From Bradyrhizobium erythrophlei (GTDB taxonomy: Bacteria; Pseudomonadota; Alphaproteobacteria; Rhizobiales; Xanthobacteraceae), in the NCBI RefSeq assembly GCF_900129505.1, contig NZ_LT670818.1:7845001-7909000 (forward strand): a stretch of 64,000 nt of DNA, given 5' to 3'. Positions 8,114 to 16,143 of the stretch are shown here, piece by piece. Numbering within the stretch: position 1 is the first letter of the stretch; each line of letters starts with the position of its first letter. Made by a program: the position numbers and the translations under genes. The notes beneath the pieces were generated by a model, which searched no databases, was not told the DNA's origin, and worked only from the letters and a program-made list of their open reading frames with translations.

Positions 8114-8995
8114 ATGTCCCGTAAACCTCTCGAAGGCTTCGTCGCGCTGGTGACGGGCGGCAGCCGGGGCGTCGGCAAGGGCGTCGCCATCGGGCTCGCG
8201 GAGTCCGGCGCGACAGTCATTGTAACTGCGCGAACCCGCAAGAGCGGCACCGCGGAATGGCCGGGCTCGCTCGACGAAACGATCGCGGAAATAGTGGAGG
8301 CGGGTGGCAACGGCTTCGGACTAGAGTGCGACCACAGCAACGATTTGGCCGTGCAAGACGTCTTTACACACATCCAGCGCGACCATGGCGGCCTCGATCT
8401 GCTGGTCAATAACGTGTTTGCCGCGCCGAACGTGATGCCGATCAATGTCCCGTTCTGGAAGGTCCCCGTCTCGGTCTGGGATCTCATGCATAGCGTCGGC
8501 CTGCGCTCACATTTCGTCGCAAGCCAGCACGCTGTTCCCTTGATGCTGGGTCGCCAGCGCCCGCTGATCGTGAACACCTCCTCTGGCGGAGGCATCCGGT
8601 ATACTTTCAACGTGCCGTTCGGCGTGCAAAAGGCGGGCGTGGACCGGATGGCGCGCGACATGGCGCATGAGTTGAAGCCGTTCGGCATCGCCGCCGTCTC
8701 GATCTGGCCAGGCTATATCAAGAGCGAGAAGCTGGCCGCGCAACCCGACCGCGTTCCGCCCGCGCTTGCCAAGCTGATCGCGGAGCGCGGCGAGACACCG
8801 GTGTTTGTCGGCCGCGCGGTTGCGGCCTTGGCCAACGATCCCCGCGTGATGGAGAAGACCGGGCATATCCTGCTCGCGTCTGAACTAGCCGGGGAATACG
8901 GCTTCACCGATGTCGATGGACGGGTGCCGCCGGCGCCGAGCCGCGATCCAGCGCCGTTGTCCGTATTCAAGCCCGCCGGCTCCGATGCGCCATGA
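8114..8995 (+). CDS. SDR-family oxidoreductase
   Basis: NAD(P)-dependent short-chain dehydrogenase of 293 residues. It shows the Rossmann motif TGGSRGVGKG near residue 14, NNVFAAP in place of NNAG, a serine in VNTSSGGG, and a final strand segment SIWPGYIKSE. The expected Y-x3-K is not obvious; the region reads FNVPFGVQKAGVDRM, so Phe appears to replace Tyr, as in some atypical SDRs. ATG 8114 has GCAGGAG upstream. It is the first gene of a plus-strand operon with the fused reductase and the flavodoxin-fold reductase. A role in dehydrogenating a diol or alcohol intermediate is inference. Confidence 0.85.
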   Translation: MSRKPLEGFVALVTGGSRGVGKGVAIGLAESGATVIVTARTRKSGTAEWPGSLDETIAEIVEAGGNGFGLECDHSNDLAVQDVFTHIQRDHGGLDLLVNNVFAAPNVMPINVPFWKVPVSVWDLMHSVGLRSHFVASQHAVPLMLGRQRPLIVNTSSGGGIRYTFNVPFGVQKAGVDRMARDMAHELKPFGIAAVSIWPGYIKSEKLAAQPDRVPPALAKLIAERGETPVFVGRAVAALANDPRVMEKTGHILLASELAGEYGFTDVDGRVPPAPSRDPAPLSVFKPAGSDAP

Positions 8996-9048
8996 CGCGC
9001 GACGCAAATCAACACATCTCGCTCTGACTCGACGAAAAGGAATGGCGC

Positions 9049-10713
9049 ATGTCCGAGGAATTTGAAGTCACCGACCGCTCCAGGGTGCGGTTGTTCGGAA
9101 GCCGGGGCAGCCATCGGAAAGACGACATCTACGCCGCAATCGATGGCTCGCTCTATGGAACGATCGCCTATTCGATCGGCGACCAACCTTACGCGACACC
9201 GACGATGGTCTGGCGCCGTGGCGACTACATCTACTGGCATGGCTCCGCAGGGAGCCGAATGCTGAAGACCGTCGCCGCTGGCTGCAATGTCAGCATCACC
9301 TTCGTTCAGGTTGACGGTTTCGTTCTGTCCCGCCTGGCATCGGCGCACGCCATGAACTACCGCTCGGTGATGGTGTTCGGCAACGCCGAACCGGTCGAGA
9401 GCCTCGAGGAGCGTCGTGGTCAACTTGAATTCTTCCTCACGCGCCTGTTTCCCGGCCGTTGGGATGAGGTGAAACAACCTTCACTCGACGAGTTGAAGGG
9501 TATCATCATGGTCCGCATGAGGGTCCAGGAGGGCTCGTTGAAGAGGCGCGCCGGACTGCCCGGCGATGGCCGCCCGGTGTTCGGCGGCGAGAAGCTTTAC
9601 GAGCAGTCCTGCTGGGCCGGCACGCTTCCGATGGCGACGTGCGTGGGATTAGCCGAAGACGCCAACCGGCTGAACGAGTCGGTCGGGCTTCCCGCTTATA
9701 TCTCGAATTTTGCGCAACGCTTCGGAATGGGCACCAAGGCTGAATACCGGGAATCCAGTATTCGCGCCGAGGTCATCGACATTCGCCAGGTCGCCCGCTC
9801 CGTCAAACTCTTCAGGCTCAAACCGAGGTCGGGACGTTTCCCGAGGGTTGAAGCTGGAGCGCATCTGAGGGTCGGCGTGGTGCTGACCGACAGGACCAGG
9901 GATTACCGGCAATACACCATCGTAAATGCTGATCCAGATGGGCGCTGGTACGAGATCGCGGTGCTTCGGGAGGCCCGCGGGCGCGGCGGCTCGCTTTACA
10001 TGCATGACGAGATCGATCTCAGGAAAACGGTGATCGTGTTGCCGCCTGAAAATGATTTTCCGCTGGATCAGGACGCAGCGCATCCGGTGCTTATCGCCGG
10101 CGGCATCGGCATCACCGCAATCCTTGCAATGGCGCGCGCACTCGAGGCTTCAGGACGAAGTGCGACGATGCATTACAGCGCCAGGGGCGCCGAAGAAGCT
10201 GCGTTTCTCGAGGAACTACGTGACTTCAAAACGGTGCGTAGCCAGTTCTACGACACCTCGCTCGGCCCGGACGGCCGGATGCGGCTTAAAAACGTGATTG
10301 GCCCCTTTGAGCCGGGCAAGCACATCTACGTTTGTGGCCCCCACCAGCTGATCGCTGACACGCTCGCCGTGGCCGGACGTCTTGGGTATCCGCCCGAAGT
10401 CGTCCATAGCGAAGCCTTCGCCGCCCCAGCGCCGCAAGCCAACGACGTGCCGGTCGAGATCAAATTCGCAAAGACCGGAAAGTCCGTCACGGTCTATCCG
10501 GGTCAGTCCATTCTCGATGTCGCCCTGTCGGAAGGTTTCGAGATCAGCCACAGCTGCAAACGCGGCGAATGCGGCCTTTGCACCACGATGGTCGTCGAGG
10601 GGGCGCCGGATCATCGGGATCGCTTCCTGACCGCCACCCAAAAACAGCAGGACGGCAAGATGTGCATCTGCGTGTCCTGGGCAAGATCGCCATCGCTGGT
10701 ACTCGACCTGTAG
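9049..10713 (+). CDS. Fusion: FMN split barrel + FNR-type reductase + [2Fe-2S] ferredoxin
   Basis: A 554-residue three-part flavoprotein. Residues 1 to about 190 look like a pyridoxamine-5'-phosphate-oxidase-type (NimA-like) FMN split barrel. About 238-455 is a ferredoxin-NADP reductase module with the flavin motif RQYT and the nucleotide motif GGIGITAIL. Residues 467-554 are a plant-type ferredoxin with C503-x4-C508-x2-C511 and C539. The last two modules match phthalate dioxygenase reductase/VanB, the usual partner of single-component Rieske oxygenases such as the one encoded divergently. The N-terminal domain is an uncommon addition and could make the protein act directly on a flavin or nitro substrate. 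ATG 9049 lies 53 bases after the SDR gene. Confidence 0.85.
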   Translation: MSEEFEVTDRSRVRLFGSRGSHRKDDIYAAIDGSLYGTIAYSIGDQPYATPTMVWRRGDYIYWHGSAGSRMLKTVAAGCNVSITFVQVDGFVLSRLASAHAMNYRSVMVFGNAEPVESLEERRGQLEFFLTRLFPGRWDEVKQPSLDELKGIIMVRMRVQEGSLKRRAGLPGDGRPVFGGEKLYEQSCWAGTLPMATCVGLAEDANRLNESVGLPAYISNFAQRFGMGTKAEYRESSIRAEVIDIRQVARSVKLFRLKPRSGRFPRVEAGAHLRVGVVLTDRTRDYRQYTIVNADPDGRWYEIAVLREARGRGGSLYMHDEIDLRKTVIVLPPENDFPLDQDAAHPVLIAGGIGITAILAMARALEASGRSATMHYSARGAEEAAFLEELRDFKTVRSQFYDTSLGPDGRMRLKNVIGPFEPGKHIYVCGPHQLIADTLAVAGRLGYPPEVVHSEAFAAPAPQANDVPVEIKFAKTGKSVTVYPGQSILDVALSEGFEISHSCKRGECGLCTTMVVEGAPDHRDRFLTATQKQQDGKMCICVSWARSPSLVLDL

Positions 10714-10765
10714 GAAATCCCGCGCGGGACAACTTCCTTCCCCCGAAGATTAATGGACAAATGCG

Positions 10766-11392
10766 ATGCCCAATCTGCTGCATATTTCGGCTTCCCCTCG
10801 CGGAGAACTGTCGCACTCCCGCGCCGTCGCCAGGGAGTTCCTGGACGATTATTGCGTGGCCAATCCCTCCCATGGCATCGACACGATCGACCTCTGGCAT
10901 CACGATTTGCCGGCACTGGATGATGCCGCCATCGCCGCCAAGCATGCGGTGCTCCGCAAGCTTCCGCACAGCGACCTGCAGGCCGAAGCTTGGTCGTCGA
11001 TCGTCGCAGAGGCGAGCCGGTTATTTTCCTACGACAAGCTGCTGTTCAGCGTGCCCATGTGGAACTGGAGTATCCCCTTCGTCCTGAAGCGGTTCATCGA
11101 CGTCATCACCCAACCCGGCGTTCTCTTCGAATGGTCGCCGGCGACAGGTTACGTCGGCCTCCTGAAGAAGCCGGTCGCGATCATCTACAGCAGTTCGTTC
11201 GCCTACCCGGCCGACGGCGACATGCAGGGGTTCGACCACCAGAAGAGCTATTTCGAGCATTGGCTCAAGGTGATCGGCTGCAACGACATCTCAACGGTGA
11301 CGATTGCACCGACGGCGGGTCCGGAAGCCGTGGTGTCGGCAGCCAGGGAAGCCGCGCGCCAACAGGCCAAGCATCTGGCCCTCGACTTCTGA
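10766..11392 (+). CDS. FMN-dependent NADH:quinone/azo reductase, AzoR family
   Basis: A 208-residue flavodoxin-fold reductase. Visible landmarks are the phosphate-binding loop after strand 1 (HISASPRGELSHS), the PMWNWSIPFVLKRFID segment that contacts FMN, and the conserved AYPADGDMQGFDHQ region. Family members reduce quinones, azo and sometimes nitroaromatic compounds with NADH. It is the third gene of the SDR/fusion operon and ends 7 bases before the convergent CHM-isomerase gene. If the pathway handles nitro compounds, this enzyme or the fusion could perform the first reduction; that is inference. Confidence 0.85.
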   Translation: MPNLLHISASPRGELSHSRAVAREFLDDYCVANPSHGIDTIDLWHHDLPALDDAAIAAKHAVLRKLPHSDLQAEAWSSIVAEASRLFSYDKLLFSVPMWNWSIPFVLKRFIDVITQPGVLFEWSPATGYVGLLKKPVAIIYSSSFAYPADGDMQGFDHQKSYFEHWLKVIGCNDISTVTIAPTAGPEAVVSAAREAARQQAKHLALDF

Positions 11393-11398
11393 CCGCGT

Positions 11399-11740
11399 TC
11401 AGCCCTTCAAACGCTTCTTGTAAGCGTCGGGATCCATGTCGCGGATATCCACGCTGAGGCTATGGGTGTCCACAAGGAGCGCGACGAGCGCCTTGCGGAT
11501 TTCCACGCTGAGCGTTTCCTTTTGCTGCGGCGTCCTGCGCGCTAGCATATAAAGAGTGACGTGGAAGAACGACTTCTGCTCGCCCGCCACGAGATAATCG
11601 TCGAACGACTGGGCGCGAAGTTTCAGATCCGCGGCCTTGACAACTCCGGTCGAGGCCGCCGCGTGATGCAACGCGAGCAGAATCTCGCGCATCGGCGGCA
11701 TCTTCTGGCCGGCCGAATAATGATAAACTATATGCGGCAA
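11399..11740 (-). CDS. 5-carboxymethyl-2-hydroxymuconate Delta-isomerase-like protein
   Basis: A 113-residue protein of the CHMI group of the tautomerase superfamily (HpaF-like). After Met removal the N-terminal Pro (MPHIVYHYS) would be the catalytic base. The length and the HVTLYMLARRTPQQKE segment fit the family. In homoprotocatechuate meta-cleavage this enzyme isomerises the ring-opened product; here it may act on a related muconate. It lies 121 bases downstream of the lyase-like gene on the same strand. Confidence 0.75.
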   Translation of the reverse strand: MPHIVYHYSAGQKMPPMREILLALHHAAASTGVVKAADLKLRAQSFDDYLVAGEQKSFFHVTLYMLARRTPQQKETLSVEIRKALVALLVDTHSLSVDIRDMDPDAYKKRLKG

Positions 11741-11861
11741 TGAATCTCTCCCTCGGGCAGTGCGTCGCGGAGAGCCGCGCGCCGATACAATCTATCAGAG
11801 ATCGAAGGACACGGTCTCCCGATCACCCTGCAAAAGGCCGCATGCGGCTCGGCTCCGATTT

Positions 11862-12401
11862 TCAGGATGGCGCCTTGAAATCGTAGGAGATCCGACCGGC
11901 GGGAAGATAGAACAACGCGATCAGGGCACCGCCCTTCACTTCCGGATAATGGCGGCTGCCGGGATCGGGCGCCGTCCACCCCGGCCCCTGCCAACCCTGC
12001 AATCCCCTGAGTTCGGCGCCCTCATCGAGTGGGATCACCATGTTCAATTCACCATAGGGGTGCCCGTGATACTGGCCGCGCAGCACGACGTCGTCGTGCT
12101 CATCCTTGAAACGCCTGGGGTCCTTGCTGTCCATGTATACTGCGGTGATACTGAACTGGAGGGTCTCCGGCGAGGGCTCGGCGATCTTGCTGCGCCGATA
12201 ATTCGGCCCGTCCACTTCCTGATTGGCAGCCCATCCTTCTTTCACCCCGAGCTTGATCAGCCTGGCGAGATCCTTGTAGAGATCGCTGTTCTCGCCGTAT
12301 TTCTCGTTCAGCCATTTTTCCATCTGGGCGCTCGGAGTCATGTCCTTGACCTCCTGCAAAAACGGAATGCTGCGCTCGATGAGTTCTTCGCGATGTCCCA
12401 T
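11862..12401 (-). CDS. DUF4863 / 4-hydroxylaminobenzoate lyase-like protein
   Basis: A 179-residue soluble protein that I assign, from memory of the family, to DUF4863, whose characterised member PnbB converts 4-hydroxylaminobenzoate to protocatechuate with release of ammonium. The C-terminal half looks cupin-like (RGQYHGHPYGELNMV, then GGALIALFYLPAGRISY), with His and Glu placed as possible metal ligands. A strong GGGAGAG site precedes ATG 12401. If the assignment is right, the neighbouring flavin reductases would supply the hydroxylamino substrate. The family call is less certain than those of its neighbours. Confidence 0.55.
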   Translation of the reverse strand: MGHREELIERSIPFLQEVKDMTPSAQMEKWLNEKYGENSDLYKDLARLIKLGVKEGWAANQEVDGPNYRRSKIAEPSPETLQFSITAVYMDSKDPRRFKDEHDDVVLRGQYHGHPYGELNMVIPLDEGAELRGLQGWQGPGWTAPDPGSRHYPEVKGGALIALFYLPAGRISYDFKAPS

Positions 12402-12422
12402 GTCGTCTCTCCCTTCGTTCGT

Positions 12423-12548
12423 TCAGTTTTCGAAACCCATGAATTGAGCGAATTCCTCGACGGCCACCTTCGGCATCAGACTTCCCGTATTCAGGCAATC
12501 GTCTTCGGCAAATCTGATTCGCGGAATATGCCTCTCTATCGGAGTAAA
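12423..12548 (-). pseudogene. C-terminal gene remnant upstream of the lyase-like gene
   Basis: An open stretch between an in-frame TAA (12549-12551) and TGA (12423-12425), without a plausible start, encodes about 41 residues. These look like a genuine protein tail (RIRFAEDDCLNTG, then VAVEEFAQFMGFEN). It ends 22 bases before the lyase-like start, as an upstream operon gene would. Probably the last part of a deleted gene; family not recognised. Confidence 0.4.
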
Positions 12549-12640
12549 TTAGCTCGCCCTTCGACGCAATTTCCCAAAGATCTGGGAATCTCCTGCGCGC
12601 AGCGCAGCAGAGGAGTGAGGGGGACTCCGACTTTTTTGTC

Positions 12641-12787
12641 CTAGCAAAGGACTATATTCGACTCACCGAGATCAAAATAGCCAGCCTCACGCATGACGCG
12701 ATCAGCAGTATTCTGCGCTCGAGTAGGAACTTCGCGATCTGACGCCTCATTGCGGATCGCCCGACGGATCTCCTCGCCAAGAATTGC
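12641..12787 (-). pseudogene. Short protein remnant, unidentified
   Basis: Minus-strand frame bounded by TAA (12788-12790) and TAG (12641-12643), about 48 codons. Composition is protein-like (LGEEIRRAIRNEASDRE, then ADRVMREAGYFDLGES) but there is no start codon in a sensible place. Reads like an internal or terminal piece of a gene; family not recognised. Confidence 0.3.
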
Positions 12788-13052
12788 TTAAAGTATCAGG
12801 TGTTCCGGTACTGGCGGTCCAGGCCAGGACTTCAGAAGATTTCATTGGCGAGCCGATCTACCACGCTGACGATGGGCGATGTGGCCGCGGCCTCGGGGTC
12901 GGCGCCTACGCTAGAGGGGGCGCAACACGAACAGCATCCGGCTGCGGTGCGGCAAAGCCGGACGTGAGCCACCTTCACGATCACCGTGACCTCACTCAGC
13001 GGAGGAAATTGAAATAAAAAATTCCAAGAATAGCAAAATGTTACACTGCCAG

Positions 13053-13075
13053 TTCGAATCTCTCCGAGCGCGCCA
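13053..13075 (+). other. tRNA-Arg-like 3' end, candidate attachment-site remnant
   Basis: A 23-base stretch has the layout of a tRNA 3' end: T-loop TTCGAAT, 5 bases of T-stem, 7 of acceptor stem, one discriminator base, then CCA. The acceptor half would pair with GCGCTCG, the kind of start seen in alphaproteobacterial tRNA-Arg. Upstream bases do not form the T-stem or the rest of a tRNA. Such 3'-end copies are left where integrative elements insert at tRNA genes. Confidence 0.45.
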
Positions 13076-13177
13076 CTTCGGTGTTTTCACGGCGGTGAAG
13101 CCCGAGCCGCCGCGCGCGGATGTCGGCGGCGTACTTGGCGATGCATCATCCCGCCTTGCTCCATCAAGCTATACTGC

Positions 13178-14215
13178 CTACTCGAGCTTGCGGTAGTAGA
13201 GACGGACCAGCTCCTGCGGCGTCTTATCGGTCTTGATGGCGCCCGACTCGATCCGCGTCTTGAACGCCCGCTCGAGCGCGAGCGCCGGGTCGAGCTGGCT
13301 GTCGAAGCCGAGGCTCTTCACGGCCTTGACCGATGCCTCGACCGGGACTGCCGCGCCATAGTAGCCAGCCGCTTGTGCGGCGAGCACCGCCTCGCGCGGG
13401 TGCTGGCCGGCCCATTCCCGTGCGTGCCTGAATGCCCGTGCGATCTTGGCCGCGGTCTCGGGGTCGTTGTCGACGATCGCGCGCTTGATGACCGTGAGAC
13501 AGCAATATTCGTTGTTGTACGTTGTATCGTTCTGGGTGACGAGCCGCCGAGCGATGTGCTTGTCCTCCATCAGCGATGGGCGTGGCTCTCCCACGGCGAC
13601 CGCGGCGAACTTCCCCGTCTTGAACCCCTCCGCCACATAGTCGTTCAGACTCGGCAGCGCCTCCCAGGGCATGGTCATCAGTGTGATGTCTCTGGGAGCA
13701 TCCAGCCCCGGTGCCTTCAGCCAATGATGAAGCCACATATGACCGTGCAGCAAGAACGGTTCGACGGCATATGGAAGGATCTCGATCGTCTTCCCCTTGA
13801 GGTCGGCGGGGGACTGGACCGGCGCGTCGGGCGCGACCATCACCGACCAGCAGCCGAAGTGGTTGCCGTCGACGATGTAATAGTCGACATTTCCGGCCAC
13901 CATGTGATGAAGCTGGTCCGTGTCGAAATATCCGAAATCGGCCTCCGTGAGCCCCGCGTCGGTCTTCACCCAGAGTCGATGGGATCTGCCCTCGGAGACG
14001 GCAGTGCGATTGTCGAGCGCGGCGATGCCCCGGACCCGCAGGCCTTCTTCGGCGAAGAAGCCTTTCGCGAGAGCCGCATACTGGCCGAGGTGACAGGCCG
14101 GCCCCGTCGGGTCGTAGCCCATGATGAAAGTCTTCTCGTCCGCGACGCCATTAGGCGCCCCACATAACAAGTAAACGAGCCCCATGGTCATGATGACTGC
14201 AATAAAGCGTCTCAT
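13178..14215 (-). CDS. ABC transporter substrate-binding protein, NMT1/THI5 (nitrate/sulfonate) type
   Basis: A 345-residue exported solute-binding protein. A signal peptide covers about residues 1-25 and the mature part starts near DEKTFIMGYDP. The fold is of the SsuA/TauA/NMT1 group, with a PADLKGKTIEIL segment typical of it. ATG 14215 follows AAAGGAGC. Neither permease nor ATPase genes are adjacent; the next gene on the strand is a thioredoxin-like protein. GPACHLGQYAA and a strongly conserved-looking CCLT segment contain cysteines that might matter for ligand binding. Ligand unknown. Confidence 0.8.
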   Translation of the reverse strand: MRRFIAVIMTMGLVYLLCGAPNGVADEKTFIMGYDPTGPACHLGQYAALAKGFFAEEGLRVRGIAALDNRTAVSEGRSHRLWVKTDAGLTEADFGYFDTDQLHHMVAGNVDYYIVDGNHFGCWSVMVAPDAPVQSPADLKGKTIEILPYAVEPFLLHGHMWLHHWLKAPGLDAPRDITLMTMPWEALPSLNDYVAEGFKTGKFAAVAVGEPRPSLMEDKHIARRLVTQNDTTYNNEYCCLTVIKRAIVDNDPETAAKIARAFRHAREWAGQHPREAVLAAQAAGYYGAAVPVEASVKAVKSLGFDSQLDPALALERAFKTRIESGAIKTDKTPQELVRLYYRKLE

Positions 14216-14307
14216 TGTCAGCTCCTTTATGTGGTCATGAGTACGTAACTCCCTTCTTAAAGAACTAATATCGGCGGGCTGCGCTCGGCTTCTTGCGGTG
14301 GCTCGGG

Positions 14308-15069
14308 TTATTGCAGCAGCCCCTCTATCGCCAGTCGGCTGTTCGCATCCAGCCAGTCCCGCGCACCGATTTCCTGGACAACTATGTTGCCGGCGCGATC
14401 GATGAGATACGTGGTGGGTAGACCAGCGACCCGATAGGTTCTGGCGATAGACGATGACGGATCCAACCCAACGCGAAACGTCGTCCCCAATTCACCCACC
14501 AACGCTTGCACCTTTGAAGTGGTGGCCGCATCGAGATTGACGGCCAGCACCTCGAGTCCACGATTTTTGTAACGCCGATATAGCGCATCGATGGTCGGCA
14601 TTTCCGCCCGGCACGACCCGCACCACGTCACCCAGAAGTTTAGGAGGACCACTTTGCCGAGTAGATCCGAGAGGCGGACCGGCGCCCCCGACAGTGTGGG
14701 CAAGGTGAAGTCAGGAGCCGGGAAGCGCGTCAAATGAGGGGGCGGATGATCCCCGACCGGCTCGATCGTAACAATCACCCATTCAGTGCCACGAGCCTGA
14801 AGGGCGAATCGCACCAGCGCACCCGCCTGAAGTCCCACGAGTTGCTCAGCCCGCTGTACCGGAAAGGCCATTTGCATGGCCGGCATGAGACCCGAAATTG
14901 GACCGTGGTCCAAGGTCACTATGCCTTCGCTCTCGTCGAGTGCCACCACGCGGCCCTCTCCCTCGAAACGGGATTGGGCATGCCCAGAGACTAAAGCCAG
15001 ATGCAAATTACAGCAGATGGCGGTTAAGACCAGCATTCGACGCCAAGGGCGCAGGCGATGCTTATCCAT
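14308..15069 (-). CDS. CusF-like copper-binding domain fused to TlpA/ResA thioredoxin
   Basis: A 253-residue exported protein. After a signal peptide (to about residue 32) comes a CusF-like OB domain (GRVVALDESEGIVTLDHGPI, then MPAMQMAF), whose Met-rich motif is the Cu(I)-binding feature of CusF. A redoxin domain follows (DFTLPTLSG, then the active site WCGSC, and the cis-Pro loop GLPTTYLI). The pairing suggests a periplasmic thiol-disulfide reductase acting on copper proteins such as cytochrome oxidase assembly factors. ATG 15069 is used; the frame is open to 15090. It lies 92 bases upstream of the solute-binding gene on the same strand. Confidence 0.82.
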   Translation of the reverse strand: MDKHRLRPWRRMLVLTAICCNLHLALVSGHAQSRFEGEGRVVALDESEGIVTLDHGPISGLMPAMQMAFPVQRAEQLVGLQAGALVRFALQARGTEWVIVTIEPVGDHPPPHLTRFPAPDFTLPTLSGAPVRLSDLLGKVVLLNFWVTWCGSCRAEMPTIDALYRRYKNRGLEVLAVNLDAATTSKVQALVGELGTTFRVGLDPSSSIARTYRVAGLPTTYLIDRAGNIVVQEIGARDWLDANSRLAIEGLLQ

Positions 15070-15707
15070 TGTTACGCCTCCAATCGCCAAGCAGCCATCG
15101 CCCCTTCCACAGCCGGGAACGAAGTCGGTGCGCGATTAGTTCTTATGAATGCGCCATCGATGCCGGCCTAACGCTTCGATCCGAAATGGTGAGACGTTCA
15201 GCGCGACCGTGGACAAATGGAACAACGACCATTGGCAGCAGCTCGCAATGACAAAGCCGAGCGCGAACACATCAATGTTTCGATCATGAACCGGGGCCTC
15301 CGATCCAGAACACCGCTGAGGAACGACACCACGCCGACTTGTCGTTGGCAACACGATAATCGTGGTGTCTGGGGTATCGGCGCTATTCCATTCCTGCCAG
15401 AACCGTGAGTCAAGCCAGGTTCACAGCACAATATCGCAGGCCGTCGCAGATTTACCGGTTGGAGCGCGTGCGAGGTTCCAGCATCAGAGCGCCACGGCGA
15501 AGCAATAGTGCCCATCTTCATCGGCCGCGGCGCGCCATTTGCCATCACTCAGAACAAGAACTGTGAACCCTTAGTGGATTGGGGAAAGGCGGCCCGCCCG
15601 TTCAATCTCCGACCGCCTTCCAGTTTGCCCTTTTGAGCGCTGCAAAAAATGCAGCGTATCAAGCAGGAGGCCATGTACAGGACGCGAATGCCAGAACGAG
15701 CGGACTT
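15070..15707. other. Intergenic stretch with one short remnant
   Basis: About 640 bases without a convincing gene. Minus-strand frame 15484-15570 (no start, preceded by TAA) encodes a plausible protein tail, TVLVLSDGKWRAAADEDGHY. Nothing else recognised. Confidence 0.4.
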
Positions 15708-16109
15708 CTATCGTCCGCGGTTTCCTCCCGGGCGACCACCTGCCGGGCGACCACCTCCCGGGCGATTGCCGCCTGGACGGTTGATACCCGGGCGGTTGCC
15801 GCCTGGGCGATTAATTCCGGGCCTGTGAATCGGTCTATGCCAACCACGCCATCCGACCGGGCCGCCCCAACCAAAACCTCGGCGCCAATGATAGCCACAC
15901 CAGTACCAGCCGGGGCCGCGCCAACCGTCATCGTACCAACAATAGCGCCGACCTTGCCAGACGAACTGAGCGGTCTTGATGACGGCCAATTCATCCGCCG
16001 CAATACGCAAGCCCGCCGAGGGGCCGATCACGGCAGCCTGAGCGGCACCGCCGACGTACGTAGCGGTAAGGGCCACGGTTGCGATGAGGAGCACGATTTG
16101 CTTTCGCAT
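15708..16109 (-). CDS. Small exported Gly/Arg/Pro-repeat protein
   Basis: A 133-residue protein with a clear signal peptide (about residues 1-25, ending GGAAQA). A Trp/Tyr-rich middle (RYCWYDDGWRGPGWYWCGYH) is followed by a tail of degenerate N-R-P-G-G and G-R-P-G-G repeats. ATG 16109 follows GGGAGGA at good spacing; the frame extends to 16193 without support. Similar short secreted proteins are common in Bradyrhizobium and have no known function. Confidence 0.65.
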   Translation of the reverse strand: MRKQIVLLIATVALTATYVGGAAQAAVIGPSAGLRIAADELAVIKTAQFVWQGRRYCWYDDGWRGPGWYWCGYHWRRGFGWGGPVGWRGWHRPIHRPGINRPGGNRPGINRPGGNRPGGGRPAGGRPGGNRGR

Positions 16110-16143
16110 AGTATCCTCCCTCTGCGCCGTGAAAACGGAGCAG

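Larger units (their letters stand above)
12549..13177. other. Gene-poor junction, probable recombination scar
   Basis: About 630 bases with no convincing complete gene. It holds an inverted repeat TTCCCA-N6-TGGGAA near 12571, the remnant at 12641-12787 and the tRNA-like 3' end at 13053-13075. A 77-codon open frame at 12784-13017 has no ribosome site and no protein-like composition and is not called. Confidence 0.5.

Noticed and set aside
8114..8995. Calling the SDR a specific cis-diol dehydrogenase
   Set aside because: The catalytic Tyr is not clearly present and no substrate evidence exists.
13030..13075. A complete tRNA gene
   Set aside because: Only the 3' part fits; the 5' T-stem, anticodon and D arms are absent.
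15710..15835. A short repeat array that could be mistaken for CRISPR
   Set aside because: Irregular, short period and in frame; it codes for the Gly-Arg-Pro repeats of a secreted protein.
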